This document shows positions 46,449 through 55,922 of a stretch of 64,000 nt of DNA, in pieces. Every line of letters starts with the position of its first letter. Within the stretch, counting starts at the first letter, position 1. The notes below the pieces were generated by a model. It ran no database searches. It saw only the letters and a list, made by a program, of their open reading frames with translations, and was not told where the DNA came from. Source of the DNA: Nostoc parmelioides FACHB-3921 (lineage in GTDB: Bacteria; Cyanobacteriota; Cyanobacteriia; Cyanobacteriales; Nostocaceae); assembly GCF_014696625.1 (NCBI RefSeq), contig NZ_JACJQL010000021.1, forward strand, positions 1-64,000, written 5' to 3'. Position numbers and translations under genes: made by a program.

Positions 46449-49400
46449 ATGGCAATTGACCCAGAAATCACCAGACACAAAGAGTGGTTGGGTTTTCTCC
46501 AGCCTGTAGGGTTGGTGGTATCTCCCCCGGCGTTGGTGAAGGCGCAGGCGGTGGTCAACCGGAATGTTGTAGATTTGCAACAATCGTTGCTGGCTGCGGT
46601 TGATGAGGATGGCTTGATTGCTGATTTTCTGGCTTTTACGGTTAATGTATTAGGCTGGGCTGAGAGCGACCTTGTTAAACCATCACCAGAATATGAGATA
46701 GCTTTACCTGATTACAGCGAAATTCTTGCGCCTACCTATATTGTCCCTGACCCAGATAGCGACAAGCCACAGATTTTGGTGCAATTAATTTCTTCTGGTA
46801 CTGAGTTGGATGTAGTCGCACCAGAATTAACTAAGTCTAGCAGTGGTTGGCACGCCAGCCCCCAAGCTAAATTTGAGCGGTTGCTGCGGGAGACGCAAAT
46901 ACCCATAGGTTTGTTGTGTAATGGTGGGTTGCTGCGTTTGGTGTATGCACCACGGGGCGAGTCTTCTGGACACTTGACCTTTCCAGTGCAGGCGATGTGT
47001 GAGGTGTCTGGAAGGCTGATTTTGGGGGCGATGGAAATGCTGCTATCGGCATTTCGCGTGTTTAGTGCTACTACAGGCCGTCGGTTACAAAATTTGTTGG
47101 AAGATAGCCGTAAGTACCAAGCAGAAGTTTCTACAACCTTGGCTAACCAAGTACTAGATGCTTTGTGGGAACTGCTGCGTGGGTTTCAGATGGCGGATGC
47201 GGCTGTTGATGGTAAGCTCTTAAGTGAAATTGCTGCCACAAATCCGCAACACATTTATGGTGGATTAATCACTACACTGATGCGGCTGGTGTTTTTGCTC
47301 TACGCTGAGGACGAAGGGTTAATGCCACCAGACGATGTTTACCAGCGTAACTATTCTGTATCTGGATTGTATGAACGGCTACGAGAAGACGCGGGGAATT
47401 ACCCTGACACGATGGATCAGCGTTATGGGGCGTGGGTATGGCTGTTAAGTTTATTTCGCTTAGTTTATGATGGGGGCGGACAAACACCAGAGTATTTACC
47501 AGCACGGCATGGTCAGCTTTTTGACCCAGATGAATATGCGTTTTTGGAAGGTCGCCCACGCGGTAGTAAGTTTGTGGCGGGTCAAGCAATCGAGCCTCCG
47601 CGAATACCCGATGGTGTGATTTATCGGTTGTTAGAAAAATTACTAATTTTAGAAGGGGAACGGCTATCTTATAGATCCTTAGATGTAGAGCAAATTGGCT
47701 CAGTATATGAAGGCATTATGGGTTTTGCTGTGGAACGGGCAGAAAGTCCCAGTATTGGAGTTTACAGTAAACCCAAGGGTTCCAAAGTTTCTACAACGGT
47801 GGTAGTTGATGTAGCAGCGATTTTGGCAACGAAATCGAGCGATCGCCAAAAGTTACTCAAGGAATTAGCAAATTGCGAAGTATCAGGTAATGCCCTCAAG
47901 GAACTGAAAGCAGCGCAGTCATTGGAAGATATAGTGATTGCACTAGGTCGCAAGGTATCGCGGCAAACACCAAATTTGTTGCCTGTGGGTTCGCTGTACT
48001 TGCAACCAGGGGAAGAACGCAGGCGTTCTGGTTCGCATTATACGCCCAGGTCACTGACTAAACCAATTGTGGAAACAACCCTGCGTCCGGTTTTGGAAGC
48101 GTTGGGAGAAAAACCGACTGCGGAACAGATTTTATCTTTGAAAGTTTGTGATTTGGCGATGGGTTCTGGTGCGTTTTTGGTAGAAACCTGTCGTCAATTG
48201 GCTGAGAAGGTGGTGGAAGCGTGGGAACGCGAGGAAAACGATACCCGCAAGGAAATGGGAATTAGCGATCGCTCCGCCAGCCAAAGGCATCCCAACCAGA
48301 ATGCAACAATTAGCAATTCTGGCAAAGAAGAACCTTTATTAATTGCGCGTCGCTTGGTGGCGCAACGGTGTTTATATGGTGTGGATAAAAACCCGTTTGC
48401 GGTGAATTTGGCGAAGTTATCTTTATGGTTGGTGACGCTGGCGAGGGATTTACCGTTTACATTTCTTGACCATGCCCTCAAGTGTGGGGATTCGCTGGTA
48501 GGGTTGAGGAAAGAGCAGATTGGGTCTTTTGGTAAAGATGCGACTGACGATTTACCGCTATTTGTATATTTAAAAGAGCAACTTGACCGTGCGCGTTCTT
48601 ATCGAGCGGAAATTCAGGCTTTGGATACCCGCAGTGATGCTGATGATGACCAAAAGCGGGATTATTTATACAAAGTAGAACAAGAATTGTACCAAGCGCG
48701 GTTAACAGGGGACGTAAGAATTGCGGCGTTTTTTGAAGGAAGTAATAAGAAGCAGCGAGAGAAGAGAGAAACTGAGATTGCAGAATTGGTAAGAAGGTGG
48801 CGATATCACCAAGCTGATACTGAAAGTTTGGAGGAAATTGCTAACAGGTTGCGAAGTGGAAATAAGGGGATTATTCCATTTAACTGGGATATTGAGTTTC
48901 CAGAGGTTTTTGATAGAGAGAATCCGGGGTTTGATGCAATTGTTGGAAATCCACCATTTTTGGGTGGAACAATGATTTCTGGTGCAACTTCAAAAGAATA
49001 TCTCGATTGGATTACAATACAGTTTCCAGAAACAGGAAATAGAACGGATTTAGTAGCTTATTTTTTCCGTCGTGCATTTGATTTATTACGTGAAAGTGGT
49101 TCATTAGGGCTGATTGCAACTAATACAATTGCTCAAGGTGATACCCGTTATGGAGGACTTCGATGGATTTGTAAAAATAACGGTATTATTTTTGAAGCAC
49201 AAAAAAGATTTAAATGGTTTGGTCAAGCCGCAGTAATTGTTAGTATTATCAATATTTTTAAAGGTAAAATATCACCTCCTTTCTATCTCGATAAAAAACC
49301 TGTACAACAAATTACTGCTTTTCTTGTCCACTCCGGAGGTCATGATAATCCAAGCAAATTTTTAGAAATGTCTGGTAAATCTACCAAGGGTATTGAACTT

Positions 49401-50483
49401 TATGGAAATGGTTTTTTATTCGCAGATGATGATCCTGACGCTTCTCCAATTTCATTAATGAACACACTGTTATCTAATAATCCAAAAAATCAAGAGCGTA
49501 TTTTTCCTTATTTGGGTGGTTCAGAAGTTAATGAAAGTCCTACGCATTCTCACAAGCGTTATGTTATTAATTTTGGTTCGATGGAAGAACATGAAGCCAG
49601 AGAATGGGTAGAATTAATAGAAATTTTGGAGCAAAAAGTTAAACCCTCACGTTTAACAAAAGCTTCTGATGTAGCTAAAGCTCCCTGGTGGTTATTTTGG
49701 CGACCAAGAAATGATTTCCAAGCATCTATTCATCAACTAAATAATGTTTTAGCTTGTTCTAGACATCAACCACATTGGACGTTAACAATGCTTCCTTCAA
49801 GAGCAATATGGTCTGATGCTTTAGTTGTATTTGCATTTTCCAGTATGTCGGCATTTGCAATCTTACAATCTCGCATACATGAAATTTGGGCGAGATTTTT
49901 TGGTTCATCAATGAAAGATGACCTCCGCTACACCCCCTCAGACTGCTTTGAAACTTTCCCCTTCCCTGAAAACTGGGAAACTAACCCCACCCTAGAAGCC
50001 ATAGGTAAAGAATACTACGAATACCGCGCCGCCTTAATGGTTCGCAACAACCAGGGACTAACCGACACTTACAACCGCTTCCACGACCCAGAAGAACGCG
50101 ACCCTGATATCCTAAAATTACGCTCACTGCACGCCGCGATGGATAAAGCCGTACTCGAAGCTTACAGATGGAGTGATATCCCCACCGACTGCACCTTCCT
50201 ACTAGACTACGACGATGAAGATGAGGAAGAAGAAACCAGCAACGGACGACAGCGAAAAAAACCTTGGCGTTACCGTTGGACAGAAGAAGTACATGATGAA
50301 GTATTAGTACGCCTACTCAACCTTAACCAAAAAAGAGCGCAAACTGAAATTCTCGGCGGTAAAGCAGCACAAAAGAAACCCAAGGCTAAAGCTACTAAGA
50401 AAAAAACAACCAAAACTAAATCTAAAAAGGTTGGGGAAACTACACCAATAATACCGGGATTTGATGTGGAGACTAGCTTATGA
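46449..50483 (+). CDS. drmMI: DISARM adenine-specific DNA methyltransferase DrmMI
   Basis: At 1,344 residues this is a large PglX-type N6-adenine methylase. The target region begins with SGSHYTPRSLTKPIVE near 532. SAM motif I is CDLAMGSGAFLVE near 567, and the catalytic motif IVGNPPFLGG lies near 830-840. The N-terminal ~500 residues and C-terminal ~400 residues (with a Lys-rich end, KKPKAKATKKKTTKTK) carry recognition and structural functions. In class 1 DISARM this enzyme marks host DNA. A short low-complexity insertion (SDRSASQRHPNQNATISNSG, about 610-630) starts at a GCGATCGC site and may be an inserted repeat. The stop overlaps the start of the next gene by 4 bases (ATGA), coupling the ATPase to it. 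Confidence 0.9.
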   Translation: MAIDPEITRHKEWLGFLQPVGLVVSPPALVKAQAVVNRNVVDLQQSLLAAVDEDGLIADFLAFTVNVLGWAESDLVKPSPEYEIALPDYSEILAPTYIVPDPDSDKPQILVQLISSGTELDVVAPELTKSSSGWHASPQAKFERLLRETQIPIGLLCNGGLLRLVYAPRGESSGHLTFPVQAMCEVSGRLILGAMEMLLSAFRVFSATTGRRLQNLLEDSRKYQAEVSTTLANQVLDALWELLRGFQMADAAVDGKLLSEIAATNPQHIYGGLITTLMRLVFLLYAEDEGLMPPDDVYQRNYSVSGLYERLREDAGNYPDTMDQRYGAWVWLLSLFRLVYDGGGQTPEYLPARHGQLFDPDEYAFLEGRPRGSKFVAGQAIEPPRIPDGVIYRLLEKLLILEGERLSYRSLDVEQIGSVYEGIMGFAVERAESPSIGVYSKPKGSKVSTTVVVDVAAILATKSSDRQKLLKELANCEVSGNALKELKAAQSLEDIVIALGRKVSRQTPNLLPVGSLYLQPGEERRRSGSHYTPRSLTKPIVETTLRPVLEALGEKPTAEQILSLKVCDLAMGSGAFLVETCRQLAEKVVEAWEREENDTRKEMGISDRSASQRHPNQNATISNSGKEEPLLIARRLVAQRCLYGVDKNPFAVNLAKLSLWLVTLARDLPFTFLDHALKCGDSLVGLRKEQIGSFGKDATDDLPLFVYLKEQLDRARSYRAEIQALDTRSDADDDQKRDYLYKVEQELYQARLTGDVRIAAFFEGSNKKQREKRETEIAELVRRWRYHQADTESLEEIANRLRSGNKGIIPFNWDIEFPEVFDRENPGFDAIVGNPPFLGGTMISGATSKEYLDWITIQFPETGNRTDLVAYFFRRAFDLLRESGSLGLIATNTIAQGDTRYGGLRWICKNNGIIFEAQKRFKWFGQAAVIVSIINIFKGKISPPFYLDKKPVQQITAFLVHSGGHDNPSKFLEMSGKSTKGIELYGNGFLFADDDPDASPISLMNTLLSNNPKNQERIFPYLGGSEVNESPTHSHKRYVINFGSMEEHEAREWVELIEILEQKVKPSRLTKASDVAKAPWWLFWRPRNDFQASIHQLNNVLACSRHQPHWTLTMLPSRAIWSDALVVFAFSSMSAFAILQSRIHEIWARFFGSSMKDDLRYTPSDCFETFPFPENWETNPTLEAIGKEYYEYRAALMVRNNQGLTDTYNRFHDPEERDPDILKLRSLHAAMDKAVLEAYRWSDIPTDCTFLLDYDDEDEEEETSNGRQRKKPWRYRWTEEVHDEVLVRLLNLNQKRAQTEILGGKAAQKKPKAKATKKKTTKTKSKKVGETTPIIPGFDVETSL

Positions 50484-51538
50484 AAATTCAATCCCTACAG
50501 CTAAAATACTTTAAAAAATTCCGGTCTTCTACATTTGATTTCACAGATCCAGAAACTGGGTTGGCGCGAGATATTATTGTTCTCATCGGCATGAACGGTG
50601 CTGGAAAAACAAGTCTTTTACAAGCGATCGCCGCAACTCTCGGTACAGCAACCGGACGCTTAAAAGAACCTTCCGATTTAGAATGGGCAGGTTTTAACTA
50701 TGAACTGCTTGGAAGTAACTGGGGAGCATTTGAGCCGGAGGTAACTGTACAGGTGCAGTTTTCATCTAGCGAACTCGAAGCTGTGCGGTATTTTCAACAG
50801 AAATTACGAGAAATGGGTCGTGATTTGCAGCCTCCTGCTGAAAAGCATATTGTTAACCTTAAATGGCGAAATGGGCGTGTTCAAGCAGATAGTGCTGCGG
50901 AATTATTTCAATTTAAAGGACGAGAATACGCTAAACAACTACTCCGTGCTGAAGGATTTTCAGTATTTGAACGAGTGGGTACAATTCTTTGGTACACAGA
51001 ACAGAGAACTTCAACTAGCCTAACTACAGAAGACCCAGAACGCAAACTAGAAATTACAGAAGACCTGTTGCGCGATCGCCTTTCTAAGTTGCGACAATTT
51101 CATCAAGATGTAGAAAGCCGTAAAATTCCCAATCTACGCCCAGGACAAAAGGATTTATACGCCGAAATTGAACGCGCTTACAAAGCAGTCTTTCCACAAC
51201 GCAGTTTTGAAGGCCCAGTTCCGCGAGAGAATGTAGACGATATCTTAAGTGAACCCTGGTTTTATTTATACGACGGTAAAAACCAGTATGAAATTTCTGA
51301 GATGTCCGGCGGTGAACGTGCTATTTTCCCAATGTTAATGGACTTTGCTAGTTGGAATATTCACAACTCTGTCATTCTAATTGATGAAATTGAATTGCAC
51401 CTACATCCACCAATGCAACAGGCATTACTGAGAGCTTTACCCAAATTAGGCACAAATAATCAGTTTATTATTACAACCCACTCTGATTATGTAGAGCAAT
51501 TAGTACCTGAAGCATATATTATCCGGCTAGAGGTGTAA
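50480..51538 (+). CDS. AAA/ABC-type ATPase, AriA-like (PARIS) component in DISARM
   Basis: 352 residues. An SMC/OLD-type ATPase: Walker A LIGMNGAGKTSLL near 36-48, ABC signature MSGGER near 274, Walker B VILIDEIELHLHP near 299-311, and the H-loop TTHSDYVEQL near 332. The middle ~200 residues form a helical insert. This is the plan of AAA15/AAA_21 ATPases such as AriA of PARIS or OLD-family ATPases without a fused nuclease. The next gene, 2 bases on, encodes a DUF4435/TOPRIM-like protein, the partner type of AriA. The ATG overlaps the drmMI stop. It is not a standard DISARM component. Confidence 0.82.
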   Translation: MKIQSLQLKYFKKFRSSTFDFTDPETGLARDIIVLIGMNGAGKTSLLQAIAATLGTATGRLKEPSDLEWAGFNYELLGSNWGAFEPEVTVQVQFSSSELEAVRYFQQKLREMGRDLQPPAEKHIVNLKWRNGRVQADSAAELFQFKGREYAKQLLRAEGFSVFERVGTILWYTEQRTSTSLTTEDPERKLEITEDLLRDRLSKLRQFHQDVESRKIPNLRPGQKDLYAEIERAYKAVFPQRSFEGPVPRENVDDILSEPWFYLYDGKNQYEISEMSGGERAIFPMLMDFASWNIHNSVILIDEIELHLHPPMQQALLRALPKLGTNNQFIITTHSDYVEQLVPEAYIIRLEV

Positions 51539-51540
51539 TT

Positions 51541-52407
51541 GTGAGTGTCGTTAGTGGCAAAATTATTTTCTGTGAGGGCAAGCAAACTAGTTTAGATTTT
51601 AGACTACTTAACAGAGTTGTCGAGAACCTTGGAACAAATAAGCCCACAATTGTTCCCTCTGGCAGTAAATTTACCTTTTCAGGTTTTGTTCAGGGTTACT
51701 TTTCTAGAGAGGGAACGACAAATCAACAAGCTATCATTTTTCGCGATCGCGATTTTGACGCTCAACCTACTACCAACATTGGATTAATCCCATTCCAATC
51801 CATGTTGCTTACCCATCGTGCTTGTGTGGAAAATTATTTAATAAATGCCGATTTAATTCACGATTATTGGCACTCAAAATATCTAGAAAAACAAGAAAAT
51901 CCCACTTCCAAATGGGGACATGGAGATTCACCAGGGATTGAGGCGATCGCAACTTGGATTGAAGAAGCTGCAATCAGTTTGCAAGATTATCAAGCAGTAA
52001 GATGGGCATTAGCCGACTTGTTGCAATCAAGTGCAAGTCGGCATCAATTAAAAACAACATGGACAGGTGGTAGTGGTAAACTCCCATCCTCACTCACCCT
52101 CCAAGACTGTCAAACTGAAGCTGAAGCACTAATTAACCAGTTTCAACAAGCAGTTGGAACAGTTACATTAGCCAGATTTCAACAAAGCCTTGCTGTATAT
52201 CAGCAGCAGTTTACCCAAGAGGAATTTTGGACACAGAAGCAATATTTGATCTGGTTTCATGGTAAAGATATTCAAAAAGCAATGCAGCAACAGAAACCTC
52301 AGTATATTTCTCTGAACGCTTTTTTTGATTGGGTGCTGAATCAACTTGATGTTAATCAGTATCCAGATTTAATTGAGTTACAAAGCAGAATTAACCCACT
52401 TCAATAG
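51541..52407 (+). CDS. DUF4435/TOPRIM-like protein, AriB-like (PARIS) component in DISARM
   Basis: 288 residues from a GTG at 51541, 2 bases after the ATPase stop. IIFCEGKQTSLDF (E12, G13) matches the TOPRIM glutamate motif; AIIFRDRDFD (68-73) supplies the D-x-D; and RACVENYLI (93-101) matches the E-N-Y-L segment typical of DUF4435. In PARIS, AriB is a TOPRIM nuclease held by the ATPase AriA and released when a phage anti-restriction protein is sensed; it then cleaves host tRNA. That activity is known for PARIS and only inferred here. OLD- or Gabija-type pairs are the main alternatives. It ends 119 bases before drmA. Confidence 0.78.
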   Translation: MSVVSGKIIFCEGKQTSLDFRLLNRVVENLGTNKPTIVPSGSKFTFSGFVQGYFSREGTTNQQAIIFRDRDFDAQPTTNIGLIPFQSMLLTHRACVENYLINADLIHDYWHSKYLEKQENPTSKWGHGDSPGIEAIATWIEEAAISLQDYQAVRWALADLLQSSASRHQLKTTWTGGSGKLPSSLTLQDCQTEAEALINQFQQAVGTVTLARFQQSLAVYQQQFTQEEFWTQKQYLIWFHGKDIQKAMQQQKPQYISLNAFFDWVLNQLDVNQYPDLIELQSRINPLQ

Positions 52408-52526
52408 TAATTTCTGATTGTAAAGATAGAATAAAGTATTATTTGACACTTTTAAACACTTCGGGCAACATAAGAAAACAGTTAATTGCTTGTTATATCT
52501 TTTAAAGGAGTAAACAGCGATACACT
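52408..52526 (+). promoter_or_regulatory. Gap with strong RBS before drmA
   Basis: The 119 bases between the DUF4435-like gene and drmA are A+T-rich, unlike the overlaps that join the other genes of the operon. AAAGGAG lies well before the drmA ATG. A separate promoter for drmABC is possible. Confidence 0.35.
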
Positions 52527-55500
52527 ATGCCCAATACTCCTGCCGAAGTGCGTTCATGTCTCATTGATGCCCTACAACTTGACTTAGTGGGGCCTACACC
52601 CAATGATATCGCCCATGTTGACGAAATTATCGACCAAGCTCCATCTAAGTGGTATCTCACGGGTTTTTTAGTGCCTTATGAAGCTTCGGTAGAACAGCGT
52701 TCAGAAGATATAGGTAACGATGACATAGACGAGATTTCTCAGGTGAACGCTGGCGATGATGAAAAGCAACCCGACAGTGCCTCCGCCCGGAGAGCATTTT
52801 TCCCCTCATCAATGGGTTTAAGCATCCTTGTACCAGCAACCGCTAAGGAAATCAATGTTACTGTTCACTGGGGCGATTACAGTCCAGTTGATGAAGAGGA
52901 TGAAGACAGTCAGGAAGACTCTAAAAGCCAACTCCAGTTACCCCGGCTGTGGCAAAGAACCCCCGGACAAGCAGAATTAACTGTTCCTCTCCATTTAAGT
53001 AATGTACCCAAACATTGGGAAATTCCTGGTAGTAATGGTTTGAGACTCGTTACCTCAGTGCGTCCCGTAACTGCGGCGGAGTTAGTTCCTGTTGGTACTC
53101 GCTCCGTATCCGTATTCTTGGTGAACTATCGCCCGCCCGCCGCCAACCCCTACAGCGATATTGCTTTCGCCTTCCAAACTTGCCTCATCGTCCGCACTCC
53201 TTATTCTCTCGTCCCTCGTCCCAACCTGCGCGGACGGCATGGTGATGATTGGGATGAGAAGGTAGCAGATTTACAGTATCGAGATGACTATGAGTATGCA
53301 GTGGGACATAACGTTTCAGCTGTTGCTGTCACCAACGATGACACTACTTGTCAAGAAGTCCGCACTGCTTGGATGCCCATTGCTGATGTAGAAAAGGTAG
53401 TACCTGAGCAAGTTGCAGGTGTGGAACTGGGGATGGAAGCACTAGCCGCCGCACCCACGGTGGAAACTCTGCGAAATATGATGTCTGGGATAGTTGATGC
53501 TTATGGGGTGTGGATTGAAGCACAAAAGCTCAATCTTCCCAGTGAACCAGAACGACTGGAAGTTGCTAACGACTTACTCAACCGGGCAACCAGGGCAAAC
53601 AAACGCATTGCTGCCGGATTGCAAGCACTAGATGATCCTAATGTATTAGAAGCATTTCAAATTGCCAATCGTGCGATCGCCACTGCTATCCGCCAGCGTC
53701 TTACCCACAATACAGATACTACCCCAGAATCTGTCAGACCTCCGGCATGGCGACCTTTTCAGCTGGCGTTTTTATTAATGAACTTGGTTGGTATCGCCCA
53801 TCCCGAACACCCTGACCGAGAATTAGTAGATTTGCTGTTCTTCCCCACAGGCGGTGGTAAAACCGAAGCTTACTTAGGATTAGCAGCATTCGCAATGGTA
53901 TTGCGCCGCCTGCGAAACCCCACAATAAACTCAGCTGGCGTAAGTGTTTTGATGCGTTATACCCTGCGCCTCCTTACCCTCGACCAACTAAGCCGTGCTG
54001 CTACTCTTGTCTGCGCTTTAGAGTTAGAAAGACAAAAAGATACACAAAAATTAGGCCCCTGGCCTTTTGAAATTGGACTGTGGGTGGGACAAACCGCTAC
54101 TCCCAACCGTATGGGAAAAAAAGGCGATAACGATGAATACACCGCCCGCGCCCGTACTATTGCCTTTCAAAATGACACCCGCAAACCTTCACCCATCCCT
54201 TTAGAAAACTGTCCTTGGTGCGGTAAACGGTTTACCTCTGATTCCTTTCAATTACTACCAGATACAAATCAGCCAAAATCACTGCAAATTACTTGTATCA
54301 ACCGCAAATGCAAATTTACCCGCAATCAATCGTTGCCCATCGTTGCCGTAGATGAACCAATTTACCAACGATTACCCAGCTTTATTATCGCCACCGTCGA
54401 TAAATTCGCCAATCTCCCTTGGGTAGGAGAAACTGGAGCATTATTTGGACTGGTAGACCGTTATGACAAAGATGGTTTTTACGGGCCTGCCCATCCTGGT
54501 CGCGGTCAAGCACTTGCTGGTCATTTACCAGCCCCAGACTTGATTATTCAAGACGAGTTGCACCTAATTTCCGGCCCCTTGGGAACAATGGTAGGGTTGT
54601 ATGAAACCGCCATTGACGAACTGAGCAGCCGAGAAATTAATGGTAAGAAATTACGCCCTAAAATTATTGCCTCTACCGCAACAGTACGGAGAGCTAGTAA
54701 ACAAATTCGAGCCTTATTTGGTCGAGATGCTGTAGATATTTTCCCACCTCCCGGCCCAGATCGCCGCGATTCATTTTTCGCCAAAACAGTACCAGCAAGT
54801 GTCAGTAATGCCCGTACCTATGTAGGCATTGCAGCCCAGGGACGAAGCTTAAAAGTGGTACTGTTACGAACTTACTTAGCACTACTGGGTGCTGCACAGA
54901 AACATTATCAAGCAGCAGGAGGAGCAAAAAATCCTGATAACCCCGCAGACCCTTACATGACCTTGCTGGGATATTTTAACTCCCTACGCGAGCTAGGTGG
55001 TAGTCGCCGCATCGTAGAAGATGAAGTCAATTCTCGTCTAGCAAGGTATAGCCTGAGAAAACGAGTCAACGAAACTGAAGGTTTATTTGCTGACCGTCAA
55101 ATTGCCTATGAACCGGCGGAATTAACTTCCCGTGTCAGCACTAATGTTGTTGCTGAAATCAAAAGCTGCTTGGCACTACCATTTCACGAGAAGAAACATA
55201 TCGATGTAGCCTTAGCAACAAATATGATATCCGTGGGTTTGGATATCACCCGTCTAGGGTTAATGGTCGTGTTGGGTCAACCAAAAACAGCATCCGAGTA
55301 TATTCAATCTACCAGCCGGGTGGGACGGGATGAAAATCGCCCTGGTTTGGTGATTACATTATTAAATATACATCGACCACGCGATCGCTCTCACTACGAA
55401 CGCTTCCCAGCTTGGCATACCAGCTTTTATCGTTCTGTAGAAGCAACTAGCGTCACCCCATTTTCCCCTCGTGCCATTGACCGGGGTATCGCCGCTATTT

Positions 55501-55922
55501 CCGTTGCCTTGGCGCGTTTAGGACATCCTGGCATGACTGCACCACCCCGCGCTATCGAGATTTTACAACATCGGCAGGATTTAGAATATGTTGTCGATGC
55601 CATTAGCGATCGCGCAGAAATGCACGATAAAGAACTTGATGCTGTGGAAGCCGAAGCACTACGTCAAAAAGTTCGAGGACGGGTGAAAGATTTACTGGAC
55701 ACTTGGGAACGCATCGCCAGTCAAAAAATTAGCTTGCAATACCAACAAGAAGTAGGACAAGCGCCGCCATTATTATTTGACCCCCTTGACCCAGAACTTG
55801 AAAAGCAACCAATGGAAGCACGCAAGTTCAAAGCACAACGCAGCCTGCGAGATGTAGAACCAACAGTCAACTTGTGGGTTTGCAACCCTGATGGTTTTGA
55901 GGTTGAGGAGGACGAAAAATGA
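52527..55922 (+). CDS. drmA: DISARM helicase DrmA
   Basis: 1,131 residues. It is an SF2 helicase with Walker A LLFFPTGGGKTEAYL near 437-451, a four-cysteine zinc site (CPWCGKR near 561 and CINRKCKF near 590), the DELH box (IIQDELHLISGP) near 672, IASTATVRRA near 712, and motif VI STSRVGRDENRPG near 928. The N-terminal region is acidic around residues 60-130. DrmA with DrmB forms the DISARM core complex, which binds DNA and is opened by a 5' end or phage DNA. The stop overlaps the drmB start in an ATGA, so the two proteins are made together. Confidence 0.92.
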   Translation: MPNTPAEVRSCLIDALQLDLVGPTPNDIAHVDEIIDQAPSKWYLTGFLVPYEASVEQRSEDIGNDDIDEISQVNAGDDEKQPDSASARRAFFPSSMGLSILVPATAKEINVTVHWGDYSPVDEEDEDSQEDSKSQLQLPRLWQRTPGQAELTVPLHLSNVPKHWEIPGSNGLRLVTSVRPVTAAELVPVGTRSVSVFLVNYRPPAANPYSDIAFAFQTCLIVRTPYSLVPRPNLRGRHGDDWDEKVADLQYRDDYEYAVGHNVSAVAVTNDDTTCQEVRTAWMPIADVEKVVPEQVAGVELGMEALAAAPTVETLRNMMSGIVDAYGVWIEAQKLNLPSEPERLEVANDLLNRATRANKRIAAGLQALDDPNVLEAFQIANRAIATAIRQRLTHNTDTTPESVRPPAWRPFQLAFLLMNLVGIAHPEHPDRELVDLLFFPTGGGKTEAYLGLAAFAMVLRRLRNPTINSAGVSVLMRYTLRLLTLDQLSRAATLVCALELERQKDTQKLGPWPFEIGLWVGQTATPNRMGKKGDNDEYTARARTIAFQNDTRKPSPIPLENCPWCGKRFTSDSFQLLPDTNQPKSLQITCINRKCKFTRNQSLPIVAVDEPIYQRLPSFIIATVDKFANLPWVGETGALFGLVDRYDKDGFYGPAHPGRGQALAGHLPAPDLIIQDELHLISGPLGTMVGLYETAIDELSSREINGKKLRPKIIASTATVRRASKQIRALFGRDAVDIFPPPGPDRRDSFFAKTVPASVSNARTYVGIAAQGRSLKVVLLRTYLALLGAAQKHYQAAGGAKNPDNPADPYMTLLGYFNSLRELGGSRRIVEDEVNSRLARYSLRKRVNETEGLFADRQIAYEPAELTSRVSTNVVAEIKSCLALPFHEKKHIDVALATNMISVGLDITRLGLMVVLGQPKTASEYIQSTSRVGRDENRPGLVITLLNIHRPRDRSHYERFPAWHTSFYRSVEATSVTPFSPRAIDRGIAAISVALARLGHPGMTAPPRAIEILQHRQDLEYVVDAISDRAEMHDKELDAVEAEALRQKVRGRVKDLLDTWERIASQKISLQYQQEVGQAPPLLFDPLDPELEKQPMEARKFKAQRSLRDVEPTVNLWVCNPDGFEVEEDEK

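Noticed and set aside
46359..46583. Longer start for the GNAT-like gene overlapping drmMI
   Set aside because: It would overlap drmMI by 135 bases on the opposite strand, and the extra residues lack family character.
48270..48330. Frameshift or broken region in drmMI near the GCGATCGC site
   Set aside because: The frame stays open and the flanking motifs are intact; a short in-frame insertion explains the odd composition.
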